The notes: a model not told the origin generated them from the sequence alone. A DNA stretch of 64,000 nt from Euwallacea fornicatus (GCF_040115645.1 NC_089546.1:744001-808000); one strand, 5' to 3'. Positions 12,001 to 26,200 are shown, counted from the stretch's first letter. A program made the numbers and translations.

Positions 12001-15000
12001 ATAGATATCCACCCTAAGAGAATATTTACATTAAATAATTTTGCAATGAATGATACCGTTTTAAAAATGAGTGTGTTTTCACATTTAAATTTTCTCGAGA
12101 TTGTTGATTTAGAAACCGTGGTAAAAGAGAACTCCATCAACTAATGACTACAAGGGAAAAAGGCCACAAAGAGCGATAAATTTCGAAAATTTGTTTTGAA
12201 AGTAAAATATTCCAGAACTGCTAAAGATACTGGCCAATATGAAACAAACATACAGTGTGTAATATTTAATAGGAATAAGTTCTTTATTATAAAAGCCAAC
12301 CATTTGCTATAGAAATATAAAAGTAGTCTTAGTTTTATTTTAAAATTGTCCCATTTTTTTTTACCTCCGTAAGAATTTTGTTCGTGATTTGGACTATAAA
12401 AACTAATGGAGTCCATGCCCAACTTTTTTTTTAAGTGAAAATATATGTATTTTGATAGTATATATTTTTTTCTTTTAGGTCATTAATTTGGACCCGTTCA
12501 GTCACACCGAATTCGGAAGTGAAACAAATTTACAACGGGGACACGTGTCTGATGATACACTGGATCAAAGTGCTTTGCCTAGAGTTTCTGGGGACTTAAA
12601 GGAGGAATTTAAGGTAGGTTTCAGTAATATTATCGATATTTTGGGAGTGTCAATTTTCATTAATTAGCAGGACGATGTTAGGAGAAATGAATATTAACAG
12701 CTATTTCTATTTTCCGAATTATAATATGTGGGAGAATGTACTACAACAGGTTACATCACTATATGGTGAACGAAAAATGAAATAAAACTTCGTTCATTAA
12801 GTATTACGTTTTTATTTATAGATAAAAAAAAGCAACAGAAAAATGATGTAGTTGGGAAATCTAAAGTTTTGTTTAATAAGTGTATGTTAAAAGCAATTTT
12901 GAAGAGAGAAGATGCATCTTGAGCATATTAGGTATTCTAGAACCCTTTTACAAAGCCATATGCTAACTGACAATAATATCTTAGTGGCGTTAAGAATAAA
13001 GAGTTTGCTGAGCAATGGGTTCTGCTCTGGAAACGGTTGAAAAAGGTTAGCAGGAATCACTTCTGTACCGTTGGAAGGTTTCGAAATTTCCCTTGAAAAT
13101 AAGTTGTCTTAAAACACTTTAATTGTCATTACTATGAAATAAAATTCTATCAAGTATCAAACTCATTTCTCTAAATTATTTTTCATGAATATTCTATGAA
13201 CGTTCTGGGTTCCGCTTTTTCAGTATTTTTTTCCATTGATTATTACATTTTAAGTCCATACGTATATATTCTTAGTAGTTTTCTTTTGTTTTCAGTTAGT
13301 TCTGGACATTGTTCCTGTTTTTTTTTTGTAACTTTTCATGAAATGACTAAAACCGTCTTGGAGAAGTTTGATAGAATATCCTTTGATAAATCCTTTGCTT
13401 GGCTTGTGAATTGAACGATATATATGTGGGAATACGACTCACTTGTACCACGGTCCTGGTCACTGGTAAATTTGTTCTTGATATTTTTGTATACGTAAGT
13501 CGAGTAGCATATAAAGCATTGTATGTAAACAGAGTCACGATAGTTAAATCGGTTTTTATTTCATAGATTTTTTTAACACATTTGGTAGTTATCTGTATTT
13601 TTTTTTGTTTCTAGCACAACATTTGTAATTAAATATTTATGAAAATACAACCAAATTCGCAAAGTGACAGTAAAATGAATAAACAAGTATAAATATTCTG
13701 TTCAAAATTTAAGTGTTCAATTCATTTGCCGTTTGACTGTTTTGCGGAGATCTGCGCCAGCTTTGAAGTAACTTGAGAACACATGAATGATCCCAAATAT
13801 TGGCTAATAACAAGAACAATGAAATATACAAGTACTATGCTTGTAAACTATGGATTTTTAGTTGTAGTTCATGAAAATTCCCAGTAACAGGCGTTTATCT
13901 ACCAGGTATACTGGTATGAAGTGAGCGTCAGGATATAAATGTCTCGATATAGGGCATTTGTTGTAAACAAACCTTTTTTTTTGTTTGCTTGGTTGGATGC
14001 AAACTGACAAACATATTTAGTACAAATCAAATCCTTGAACAAATAACAATATATTACTTCATTGTGCCAAAAATGTCGAATTTTGTACCACAAAATGATG
14101 ATTTGCGGAAAGCATTAATTTTTTGCTTTCATTTGAAAAAAAGTGCTGCAGAGTCGCATCGAATGCTTGTCGAGGCATATGGTGATTATGCTTTATCAGA
14201 AGCAACATGCAAAAGATGGGTTCAACGATTCAAAAATAACAGTTTTGATGTGCAAAATAAAGAACGTGACACACCACCAAAAAAGTTTGAAGACGCCGAA
14301 CTGCAATCAATATTGGATGAAGATGACACTTAAAGTTAAAAGCAAATGGCAAAAATGGTAAATATTACACAACAAACAATTTCTAATCGTTCAAAAGCTA
14401 TGGGAAAGATCCAAAAGTGTGGAAAATGGGTGCCGCATGAATTGAATGAAAGACAGATGGAGAATCGAAAAAACACCTGTGAAATTTTGCTTCAAAGACA
14501 CGAAAGACAATCAGTTTTGCATCGAATTGTTACAGGAGATGAAAAATGGATTTATTTTCAAAATCCTAAACAAAAAAAATCGTGGGTTGATTCGGAACAA
14601 TCATCAACATCTCTTGCAAAACCTGATCGATGCGGTAAGAAAGCAATGCTGTGTGTTTGGTGGCATCAGAAAGGTGTGGTGCACCACGAGCTTTTAAAAC
14701 CTGGTGAAACCGTTAATACTGTTCGCTACCGACAAGAATTGATTAATTTAAACAATGCATTGATCGAAAAACGATCAGAATGGGCCAGAAGACACGGGAA
14801 GGTAATTTTGCTCCGTGACAACGCACCTGCACACAAAGCAACACCGGTTCAGGATACTATCAAAACACTTGGCTGGGAGTTGCTACCCAATCCGCCGTAT
14901 TCACCAGACATGGCTCCTTCGGACTACCATTTATTTTCGTCGATGGGACACGCATTGGCTGAGCAGCACTTCGTTTCCTACGAAGAAGTAGAAAATTGGG

Positions 15001-15893
15001 TGTCTAATGGGTTTGATGCCAAAGAGGCACATTTCTATTGGTGTGGTATCCATAAATTGCCAGAAAGGTGGTCAAAATATGTAGAAAGCAATGGTCAATA
15101 TTTTGTATATATTTTTTTCTTTCCTTGTTAAAATTGGTGTTTTATTTTCACAAAATAGCGCTCGTTTCATACCGGTAGACCTGGTAGACAAAAAACAATT
15201 AATTATTAGAGATGTTGGACACATGATATTGTTGATGTGAACGGTAGTGAGATGCGTAGAATGGTGTCTGGCTTACCTATAGGAAAGAGAGAATGCAATT
15301 TTTGTGTACAAAAAATGGAAATATGCAGTAAACATGTAATTTACAAATATAATGAAGAAAAACAAAACAAATAAAAAAGCTCATATAACCATCTTCAAGT
15401 AATTGAAAATAGGACTATAATTGATTTTTTTTTGTTCTAGACTGAAGATGCAGTAGCATTTACAGATACATCGAGGGACCAGATTACCGGAGAAAGTTTC
15501 TCCAGTGACGGGCCGAACAGATCGGTTACGGACTTGGAAACCAAGCGATACAATTGCCTCATTTGCACCAAACAGTTTTCTACTCCAGATAACTTGAAAT
15601 ATCACATGGCGAGACATACTGGACACCGTCCATTTGCGTGCCATGTCTGCGGCAAGTCATTTATCAGGAAACGGGAACTGGATCGGCACGTCGTGACCCA
15701 CACCGGGTTAAAGCCCTTTAAGTGCACGAAATGCTTTAAAAGCTTTGGCAGGAAAGATAAACTAGTCAGACATCTGAGAATTCACGACAGACGGGACGTC
15801 CCGAAAAAATTCAGCGCCGATAAAATTAGAAAGCCCCTTTTCTTACAGCAGAGGCTTATGATGAAGAACAAGATGGAAGGGAAAGTCGATTAG
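7114..15893 (+). CDS. ZAD domain and C2H2 zinc-finger protein (8 exons, 570 aa)
   Basis: Probable nuclear DNA-binding transcription regulator. Exons: 7114-7281, 9040-9258, 9385-9522, 9574-9781, 9974-10157, 10547-10754, 12479-12613 and 15441-15893. All introns are GT-AG, and phases fit at every junction to give 1713 nt. The ZAD is split over exons 1 and 2, with Cys pairs at residues 21/24 (CRLC) and 68/71 (CHRC). C2H2 fingers lie at about residues 165-186 (split by the 51-bp intron 3), 194-215, 223-243, 251-271, 279-299, 307-327, 459-479, 487-507 and 515-535. Linkers resemble TGxKP. An acidic segment (about 139-160) follows the ZAD, and an acidic, finger-free spacer of about 130 residues lies before the last three fingers. 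Family knowledge: ZAD mediates dimerisation in insect zinc-finger proteins. DNA target and specific orthologue are unknown. Intron 7 holds a mariner. Confidence 0.9.
8998..9033 (+). repeat. (AAT)n microsatellite next to splice acceptor
   Basis: A dozen near-perfect AAT units end only about 5 bases before the exon 2 acceptor AG (9038-9039) of the ZAD gene, so the usual pyrimidine tract is reduced to TTTTCT. Confidence 0.9.
13902..15184 (+). mobile_element. Mauritiana-type (Mos1-like) mariner element
   Basis: A complete-length mariner of 1283 bp, flanked by TA on both sides (13900-13901 and 15185-15186). The terminal inverted repeats are about 27 bp; the left begins CCAGGTATACTGGTATGAA and the right, reversed, CCAGGTCTACCGGTATGAA. 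It lies in intron 7 of the ZAD gene in the same orientation as that gene. Mos1-like mariners are about 1.29 kb, so no large deletion has occurred. The transposase inside is broken by two stops. Confidence 0.93.
14073..15131 (+). pseudogene. Mariner transposase with two in-frame stops
   Basis: A single reading frame from ATG 14073 (MSNFVPQNDDLRKALIFCF) to 15131, about the normal mariner length. The N-terminal HTH region ends in LQSILDEDDT and is followed by TAA-Ser-TAA; then the same frame resumes with KQMAKMVNITQQ. Both stops are explicable as single C-to-T changes of Gln codons, and no frameshift is needed. The catalytic triad is present: Asp in VTGDEKWIYF, Asp in LLRDNAPAH, and Asp in SPDMAPSDYHLF, with 34 residues between the second and third (DD34D), as in mariner. 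WVPHELNERQ is also conserved. The C-terminus carries a short extension (VYIFFFPC) past the usual stop. It is likely inactive as it stands. Confidence 0.92.
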
Positions 15894-18490
15894 CTTGGCA
15901 TTTCCTCTGTTATTGCAATTTTTCCCCTTAGGGTCAATATAATAAGGCAATTTCAACTAATACATAGTTTCAGTTAAAACTCCTGATAACTTTTGCCAAC
16001 CAAAATAATTAGCGAAATTATCCTCTTGATAAAATTAGGATTCTGATATATTGGCCCTAAGTAGTTTTATTTCAAACTGATTAGTGTTCACTATTTTTAT
16101 TGTAATAATTTATTGGGTTACTGTTCATTAAATTCTCTATTTTGAAAACCTTGTTTTCAATTTATTCCGTCAGAGTTGTTTACCAGAATCTCAGCAAAAT
16201 TCCTTCTAGGCGCATTGCAAAAGGGAAACAGGAGACACAATAGAAATTGCAATCGAATGTTGGTGTTAGGTGGTAAACATCGTAGAGTGTGGACAGCATT
16301 TTCAACCATCGCTTTATAAATAGCCCAAGTATTAACGAAATGTTGGTGAATTACATCTCGATTCGCAGTGTCGAGGAGTATTAGTAATTAGTTGCCAGTT
16401 CGTGAAAATGTTAAGCTACGCAGCGAAATGGTAATACTCGTAGACAAGTACTATGTCTATAGCACATAGGTTGTTTCAAATTCGAGGCTTGCCATTGTGA
16501 TATCGGAAACCGTATTGGCAAAAAAGAACATTGATTTAAGCTAACGACATAATAAATGAATTATAGCTATAAAGTAAAAATATTTGCGCAAAATATGCAA
16601 ATATTTACGTTGCAACTTTAGGAAGAAGAAAAATAATTTGTCAAATGCTGAAAGGAACAATAATTGTGAAAAAATTTTAGGATCTCAATATCGCAACCCC
16701 CTATCAATATTACACAAATAAGAAGATTTATGAGCAACTCTCTAAATATGGTATATAAATTTAATTTAAGGTTTTGATGGTCGGCAAATAATCAACACAT
16801 AAAATTAAAAGAGCACATAAAAAGAGGAAGAAAATGTTTGAAAAATGGATAAGTAATGTTTCATGTTTTATATTTTGTTCATTGATGTTTAATGTTTTAT
16901 TTAGTGTTTATGTTATTTAACTGTTTCTCCTAATGTAAGCTGCAAACAGTGTCATACAGCAAAATTTTATACAGTAACAGTAGAAATAACACTTAATAAA
17001 ATACACAAGAACTACTTATACAACCTATTGGAATAGACCTGTTTTGGTAAATAATTATATGACTTTACAGCATATGCACTAAAATTGATACAGCCTGTTT
17101 TATATCACTAAATGATCTTTTTTGCCAGATGCAGAAAAATAAAATTTTTGTTAAGTTCTACATACTCAAATAATTTTTTATTTTATGTCAAATTTATGGA
17201 GAATGCAGTATATATCCAAGAAAATACCTCACAATCGAACTAACAAACTTTTCGTAAATTCTTCTACGAACTTTCTCTAGATGCTAGTTAAATTAGAACC
17301 AATCTCAAAAACCTTGATATTCACTCTTTCAAAAAACCAAAAAATAATAAAGAACCTGTTAATGGAGGAGAAAGTTGGACGGTATGTTAGAAACCTTGCT
17401 TAATCTTTCAGTTTCAGAACATTTTTAAATAGATGGAAAGAATCGGATAATTATATTAGGTTTCACATAATGGCCTCAGATAATTTATACATATTCAAGG
17501 AAACCGTTCAGAAATATTTCAGGGTGAATACAGTGTGTTTCATCGGGAACTGCCATTACATGTTTTGGGAAAAATATGAATAGCAAAGTGATGAAAATGT
17601 AGTGATTTAGTAAGAGCCTTGGAGCGATTTTATAAAATATTTTTAATGACGTTACACTTCCAGTTTTATCGGAACTCGATACTTGCTTTCAAACGAAAAA
17701 GTATTTAACTCTTTTTGGCACAATACTATGAATGATTCATATTTTAATATGCTGTTAAACCTTGAGTAATATTTTTTACATGGGTTTTACAAAAATAGCA
17801 TCAACTTTCACATTAAAAAATGGATAAAACGTTCAAATTTTAAATAAAACCTTAGTATTATTTAAAGTAAAGTTGCATGGTTTTTGGGTAATTTCGTTAG
17901 GCTAATTTTAGTCCATAATGTGAATTTGATAAACATATCTATGGAAAATGAAAATACCAGCAAAATATCATTGTTATGTGATATAAGTCATACACATTAA
18001 AAAAAAGGCTTGTTGTGTAAAACTAATTTGATTATAGCATTATAGCTTAAAATTAAGGATGTCCTATTGTTGTATCAACTTATAAAGCAAATTACCAAAA
18101 CTATGCACCTTTGCTTTAGATAATTAAATGTGAATATAGATTTTTTCAACGTAGTGTCATAATACACGAAAATAATAGCAGAACTCCACTTAAAATTTGT
18201 AAGTTTTGACCATTTTTTATGTAAAAGTTGACTTTATTTTATGAACACCCTATAGAAAATATTATTCAAAACCTGGCAGCATACTACAATATTAATTTTC
18301 TACAGTATTGTGACAAAAAAGGGTTACAAAATACTATTCGTTTTGTTGACAATTTCAAATTCTGCAGACATCTGCGTTTCTCACTTTGAATATTGAGTTG
18401 CATATACCTTGAAAACTATTAACTCTATGAAAATCAACATATTAATAAACGTGTATTAAAATGGAATATAGGTTTTAACAATGCAATAAT
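15894..18490. other. 3' flank of the ZAD gene, no further gene seen
   Basis: AT-rich sequence after the ZAD stop codon. A canonical AATAAA occurs at 16551, about 660 bp downstream, and could mark the transcript end, but nearer non-canonical signals are possible. No other coding block is supported. Confidence 0.4.
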
Positions 18491-18493
18491 ATA

Positions 18494-18678
18494 TAGGGCG
18501 TTTCATTTAAAATAAGCAAGCAATTGCCGACTTCGGGTACAACCAGAAGTGTGACGTCATTGAATGTATTTTTTGACGAGATCACTCCAAGGTCTTTACC
18601 AAATGACTATTTTTTCGTTATTTTACTATTTACAGTTTACCTAAAACCACTAATGGCGGTTCCCGGTGGAACACCCTG
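18494..18678. mobile_element. Short MITE-like element with transposon ends
   Basis: A 185-bp segment bounded by inverted ends (TAGGGCGTTTCATTT on the left; reverse of CAGGGTGTTCCACCGG on the right), each next to TA. Only the outer dozen bases match between arms, and there is no coding capacity. The ends resemble those of the larger inverted-repeat elements in this window, so it may be a non-autonomous relative. Confidence 0.5.
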
Positions 18679-19006
18679 TATAGCTGAAATTTGGGCATAA
18701 AGTTCGACTCAAAAATTCAAAATAACTTATGGGATCGCCAAAAAAGGTACTAAAAATCCTAACAATTACTTAGAATCCCACAGTGACTGCCTTGAATTTT
18801 TAAAATAATTTTCTTAAAAACGTCAAGATCATAATAAAAAATGATATAAGGTGTCTCTGAAATATTCATACAACTTTTTACCAAAAACTCCTTAAACAAA
18901 AATAAGATGTTTTAGGCAAATTTACCTATATTCAATGTTTCTTCCTTTTTCCATTACATTATTGGCCATTTCCATATTATTTCAGCATATACATATAGTG
19001 TTTTAG

Positions 19007-19140
19007 GTGATTAATTTGGAACCATTCTGTCATACGAATTCGAAAGTGAAACGAATTTACCATGGGGACACATGTCAGATGACATACTGGACTAAAGTGC
19101 TTTGCTTGGCGTTTCTAAAAATTTAAAGCAGGAATTTAAG
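19007..19140 (+). pseudogene. Diverged copy of ZAD gene exon 7
   Basis: A 134-base segment aligns end to end with exon 7 of the ZAD gene (12479-12613) at roughly 80% identity by eye. It includes the flanking splice signals (TTTTAG before, GTGGGT after, against TTTTAG and GTAGGT). A 1-base deletion near the middle of the first half (CACACCG against CATACG) breaks the frame, and a GATCAA-to-GACTAA change adds a stop in the original frame. No copies of neighbouring exons were seen around it. It is probably a relic of a local duplication of about 6.5 kb offset. Confidence 0.82.
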
Positions 19141-20276
19141 GTGGGTTTTAGAAATTATAAATTGCAAGATATTAAAAATTCTTTTTTTGTAGAGAAACTG
19201 TCTGGCGAAAATTTGACAAGAGGCAAAAAAAGTTTCAAAATAAACTTAACTAATGACAAAAAAAAATTTAAGTAATCCGTACAGGGGTTTAACAAACATA
19301 CAAACTTTTATTTACAAATTACATGACATTTCTAATATCTTCACGTTTTAAAAAAATATCTCGCTTGAACCTAAACTCGCCAATTTAGACAGTATCTCAG
19401 TTCCAAAATAAGTAAAAATCGATAAATCGTTTAGTAATTATTTTGAAAAAAACAATATTAATTTGAGAATTTTGGTGCTCTCTGACGGCAAAACGAACCC
19501 ACATTGGATATAGATATATGTGCCTACAATACCTTATTTTTAGTTAAGTAATTTTTGATAAAGCGTCGTAAAGTTGTTTCGGTGATGTCCTGTAGAAAAT
19601 CGGCTAAAAACATCATGGCGAATTCACCTAAAATGAAGAACATTCTTTCCGAAACCCTGCACCAATCCTTAACAAAACACAAAAAAGTCACTCCAATAGT
19701 CGCAACCCAGATTTCTTTGCAACTTTTCATTTTATAATTTTATTACTTTCTTCAGCCCAATGCATCTATTTTTGCGTGAACGTTAAACGTTTCAAACTAA
19801 ACAATCTGTCGTAATAAATAAATCTTTTGTTCAATTTATGTGATGTGTCATTTATCTTATTCTTCCATACATATTCTTCTTTCGCGGTTTCACTAAATGC
19901 TTCAAAGGATCTCATAATAAAAACTTGTAGAGGTAGGATATTGTCCGGAACTATGGAATGGGAAATTCCAAGAGTCCATTGAATTAATTAATGCATTTGC
20001 AAATATTTCATGTCATTCTTACGGCCTTTGTGACTAGTTAGTTATAATTATGGCTTGTTTGTGAATATTGTCCTTTGCATTCTCATTTGGTGTTATGAAT
20101 AAGACCTAATTCCTCTTTGGCTACATTGTCGCTTCGTAATCGCGTAATCATGGCTTGACCGTTCAAGAACAATAAATTGGAAAAAGAAAGTTCATTCCTT
20201 AAGTAGCAAATAATCTCATAATAGTACCCACTTATTCTTCTAAAGTTTTGACCCTGGATACTCTGTTTTTTTTTTA

Positions 20277-23200
20277 ATGAAATTGCCATTAGATGACGTC
20301 CCCACGAAAGCATGGCCGCTTGTTTACAATGTCGAACGCTTTAAGCACATGTACGAAAACTCTACCACTAGATTTAATTCCCAACAGCAAACCGTGCCAA
20401 AAACCTGGATCACCGTACCATTACAATCCGAATTCGATGCCAAAAGTCAGGTATTTTTATTCACATGTATTTATTTACAGTTACGTCTCATTTTCGAAAA
20501 ATTCGACCGACACACCGTCAATTTGTTCGTGTTCGAGCGTAATAAACAATTGTTGAGTATTGTATGTGTGTGTGTGTATGTGTGTGTGCGGAGGAAGTTG
20601 CGATTCTGGATCAGTGCGATTTGTTTTAATGGCGAGTGTGCGTGCGGGATTGTGATTTCAAGGGGTCATGTGTGGATACGAAAATATTTGATCGCGTTTC
20701 TGTGCTAATTTTAGCCAAAAAGCAGATAGTAGGTGAGGTAGGCACAGAAATATGCCTTTTAAACATCTATAGAAACTCAGACAACTTTGAGTCACTAGTG
20801 CGTAGATAATTCTAAAAAAATTTCCCCAGCAGTTTCTAACACTTATAGAGTTTCTTTTAAATCACGAGATAAATTAGCAGTTCAAAAAGTGTCATATCAT
20901 ACACATTTAACATGTTTATGTAGGATGATATAGGTGATCGCACCAAGATCACACTCGTTTTCCCGTCAACAAGAACATTCTTATTTTGAATACGAATCCT
21001 ACGTGTTATTTATGCAAAATGTTCTAGACTTATCTTTTACCATTTTTTAGACAATGCCGCTTAAAATTTCACATGGCAAAATCCAAGAACGTTCTAATAC
21101 TTTCACTGGACTGTTTGCGGTAACGTAATCCTAAAATCTGAAAAAGGCAAAAGCGTGAACCAGGAAATATCGCATAAGACTCAGTTATAGTAGGTTCCTT
21201 AGTATACTAAATTTTTTCAATTTGTGTAAGATGTTTTTTGAGATATTAAAGTGTTTACAAACTTTTGAATAATCCTGTATGTGATTTAAAAACGGCTTTT
21301 TTTATTTGTTTCACTGGCTATACCTTTGCATTTCCCTTTAAACTCATGACTATACACTGTAACAAAAAATAAAATAAAAAAGGGGATGTCCAATAATTTC
21401 CTCTTTAAATATGTTAATCATTATAAGAATACATTTACCTTAAATATCTACCAAAATTTCTGTAATTAAGCTTGATGTGTTTTTAAGTGTTATTAATATT
21501 CGTGCCAAAATGCCAAATTATTTGGCAGATTTGAAATATTACGAGAAATGTAATTTTGTCTAAAAATTAGTTTGGTTTTAAGCCAATTGCTCCAAAAAAA
21601 GCGTCAAAGTCGCATAAAGTGTTTGCATCAGTTTGGTCCTTGAGGCTTTCAGATGAACACACGTGATTTTTACTTTAAAGAAACGGAAAACATCAAGCTG
21701 CTACAGAATAGAACTAACAGTTGTAAATGTCTCCATTACTTTGATATGCAAGATTTGAAGTCTCGACGTCTCACAATGTTTTTTTTTTCTTGAAAGAGCA
21801 AGTTCTTTTATTACGGATACAATTTATTCACTAAACGCAGCTGTGATTTCAGATATGGCTGTAACCTGAACTGAAAGAATGCTTTTCAGAGTATCTGAAT
21901 TTTTAAAATGTGTAACTGACACAAAGCCCTGCAACATATCTGCAGTATGTCCCTGAATGGGGTTGCCAAGAAGTGAAAGTTTCTTATTTTTCATTTTACT
22001 TTACTTCATGACAGTTTCTGCTTGTTTAAAAAACGGTTGAATCAATTCTCACCGTTTAAAGTTTCCTTTTCGTTAAAAAAAATATTGAAAAATAAGTCCA
22101 TTTACTTGAAAATTTGTCCAACTCCCAAAAATTTATTCTCATGGCATGGCAGTCTCATATTCATGGCAACCGCAATCAAGACTTTGGTTTATTAAGTGTT
22201 TATTGTAGTAATTCAACAAGAAAATGGAAACTACAAATAAAAATTTCACTCGATGCATTTATCATCTCCTTTAAAAAATGCTGTAACATATTTAAATACC
22301 TGTACTGATTAACCGAACTTCCAAAAAAATATAGTCGAATCATTTCGTGGTAAGAAATTGCATACCATAAGTTAATTGTAGCCGAATATTGACGATTGCG
22401 ATCAATTTGAAAATAGGGATTATGATGGCTCCAGTACCCTTTAAGCCGAAATAAAGCAGTACCATTGGTTGAGAATATGGCTTCATCAGAGAAAACAAAG
22501 GTCTCAACGAAACTATTGGTTATCAATGATTTGACTGCCCCTGTACAAGCATAAATTAAAACGTTTTGCTTGATCTCCTGGCTGTAAAGCGTGATTAAAA
22601 ATTGATTTGAAGGGATACATTTTCAATTGTTTTAATGTTTTTTGAATATCCGTTTTACTTATTCCTAATTTTAGCGATTTTCTTCGTAAAAAAATTTTGG
22701 CTTATTTTGAACCGAATCGATTACAATAAGAGTCGCACCGTCATCTTCATCTCGAGCTATCTTAACTGCTTTTACGTCTTTTGTCAAGAATTTCTTGATC
22801 AACTTTTGCGCACCACGTTTTGAAACGTAAATATACGGAAACCTCTGATGATTCTGATGAAATCCAAGTTGTTTTTAACGATTTCGGGTGGTATTTCCGC
22901 TCAAAATGTGTTTGAATCTTAAAAGTGGGTATTCCGTTTAGAAGTATGTTAAATAATGCAATTTTGATGAAAACCCTAAAATGGTAGCTGGGAAATTCAT
23001 TACGTGAACTATCATTAAGTTATGTCAACAAATATTGTTTTTTAGATTTTCCCCTTTAGGCGGTTACACTACTGGACTACAAAAGGCACATTAACTTACA
23101 AAAACTATTTTATCTTGTAGGTAATATAATATGGATTTTAAAACTGTAGTCGTATTTATATTCTGAGTAGTAAAAAGTGGAACAATAATAGTTTTAGATA

Positions 23201-26200
23201 AAAAGTCAAGTTTTTCACGAAATTTACTAAAATGGTTACATCTCAAAGAAAAGTCAGACTAGGACCCTCATTCTGGCAGCATTTGTTTACATTTTAGATG
23301 ACCTACCCAGCCTTAATCTATGGCCCTTTCTTCCTGAAACGTTTTATATAGTCAAATAAATTTTTTTTGTCAAAAATAAAATTTTTTTTTCCGAAAACAT
23401 GGTGGGAGTTTTAAAAAGACTGTCTAATATGAAATATAACTGCCATTTTACCATTCTGTGTTATATTATTTCAATGACCTCAAGTTACGCTTACAGAATA
23501 TACGATCTATCTTGTATCGAAGGTTGTAATAATTAATATCATATCCTCTTTGTCAGAATATAATGACAGACGTGGAAAAATGTATTAGAGAAGTCCTGTG
23601 TCTCCAACTGAAGAAACCGAAATACTGGAATTGGGAAATATCGACGTCCAAATCGTCTCCACACATTGCCCTTCCTACAATCCAATTATATAACTCTAAA
23701 GGAAAGTTATTAGGTAAAATTTAGTCTAAATTTTACGAATTTTACAATTCAAAATTGAGTTTTTCAGTCGAAACTAATGACAATGGAACTACACAAATAC
23801 AAAGATGGAATTCACTGCATAGAGATTCTGCGCTACCATCAGAAGAACCTCGAAGATTCTCGCAGTGCCTTCAACGGTCTAGAAGCTCCAACTTAGAGAA
23901 AACACTACTTAATTCCAGGTGCGAAATGTCCTTTTAAAAATCTACAAATTACATATTAACTCTCTTAGAATCAGAACTTCTGAGCAAACAGAAAAACCAT
24001 CAAAAAGTATCTCAGATTGTAAAAATATCCAGAGATGCCGAAGCGATTCAGTAGCAATGCACTCGTATACCAAAAAACGCAAAATACGCCCTTTGAGAAT
24101 AGATTCCACCCTTCAATCGTACAGAACCGTTGAATCGAATAATAGAGCTTCAAATGGTATATCTGTGAAATTTCATTTACATTTGTAATGTTATAAGAAA
24201 TTCTTTATTTTAGGCGAGATAAGGGCCAATTCGTACGATACCAGTGTCGTCAGACTTGCTAAGTCCTTAAGATATCAGGAAGATACTTCTGCTAAACCTC
24301 GCATAAATTCTCAAATGAAACCACAAGAATTGTGTGATTTTAGGACAGCACGAACTGATGGAATTGATAGAAGAGGTAAAAAACAGATGAAATTGTAATA
24401 TTATTTTAATTCGTATGTTATGCGCATTAATCTCAGTAAAACAACTTAAGCCCGTTTCATGCTATTGATCAAATGTCGCTTACACCTATACTTAATATAC
24501 TCCCATTTGAGTGGATAAGAATGTGACCTTAGCGTGATGCTAATTTTCAATATTTTTCTTTCACAACTTTGCTTGAGTAAAGCATGATTTTCTCAATAGT
24601 ATGAAGCAGTCTTTATGGGGTTTCTAATAGTAGCACCATTAAATCAGTATGTCTTTTCAGTTTCTTTAGATAGACAAATATCTGCCAAAACTGAGAACAT
24701 TACTCTTATATAGCTACAAACTTGATAATTAATATCCCTAAATTAATTTTTCTTTACGATTAAATTTTCTTCACGGAATAAATTTTAAACTTGAGATTAA
24801 AAAACATAAAAAAAAGGGATCAAAAAGCTGTCGTGTGTGCACGCTTCGGTATTTTCCTCATATATGCTAATTAACCAGCTGTCTTTGAGAACCATAATTT
24901 ATTTGCTGGTTATTAGATGAAGGTGTGTTTCCACATATCTTTAACTCACTCATCTTAAAATCTTCAAAATTTTACTGCCCAAGACAAGAATAAAAATTTA
25001 TTGTTTCTCAAGGTTCAGAATCTTTTTTATTTTGTTTTGAGGAAGTCGTGATCCCACGTAAATATTCCAACACTGCTCAGATTGAGACTAGAGAGCTTGC
25101 CCGACAATCACTTCTTGGTCATCATACTCTTATGAAACTGTTGGAATTTTAGATGAGAAAAAATGAGTTGAAATTTGATGGTTGTCTTTAGGAGAAACTT
25201 ATTTTAATATTTAAATATATAATAGGATTTTTAAGATGTTTCAAAGCAATATTTTCATTCCTTCAGGAGAAATCAGGGCCCGTACATACGATCCTAGCTA
25301 TGCTAGACTGGCCAATCTCGTCAACCACGAAGCTAACGTCCCTGCTCGACATCATACAAGTGAAAGAATCCCTTATTTAAATCCGCGAGAGTCGTATAAT
25401 TTGAAAAAGTCACGTAGTGACGGGTTGGATATCAAAGGTAAAGACGAATCCCTTCCAGATTAAAACTAAGTAAGTTTTGAATCATTTTTCTCTTGCAGTC
25501 AAGTCAAAGCTGTTGCAAATCCCTACAGAAAAACAATCCTCCCGACCTTATCATCGCCGATCCAGAAGTGACGACTTATTCCAGAAAAGTAAACAGAAAT
25601 ACGATCTGGAAGAAAGCAGAAGACGGGCTGAAAATGATGGTTATTTGAAATTTATCCATCCTGAAATTGGGCCTCAAAGTGATGATAATAGTGCCCAGGA
25701 TAGAAATAAGACGAATCGTTTGGTCGGGTATTTGGCTACTGCTGAGACTGTGATATGTGATAATAAGCCTAAGAATATTGAGGTTTGTAGTGAAATATAA
25801 TATTCTAATAAAAAAAAAAATTACAAATTCTGTAGATAACAAATGTAGCCAAGCCCAAAAAGTACGTGCTTCGACAGAGCAGGGCTGGAACTTTGGTTCT
25901 CGAAGAGGAAAACTTCAGTGCGCATCATAGGAGAAGGTGTCATGGAGAGTTTGGAGACTGCACTCACGATGAAAATGATGTTTATGTCACTGAGGACTCA
26001 GATTCAATCAACAATGAACATCCTGCAAGGTATAAAGTTATTTCGTTATTTTTTGCAAAGTAGAGTGTTATGGAAATCTCCCTGTTGTATAATATTGCGT
26101 GAGATTATTTATTTTAATTTTATATTTCTTCATAGCATATAGAGATTAATAAGTTGAACTTCAAGTTCTAAAAAATGCATTACACCATCTTAATTCCTTT

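Noticed and set aside
19524..19730. Overlapping open frames on both strands
   Set aside because: Short, with no family resemblance or splice partners; either could be chance.
20293..20556. Second + strand open frame overlapping exon 1 of gene 2
   Set aside because: It does not join in phase to the downstream exons, whereas the frame from 20277 does.
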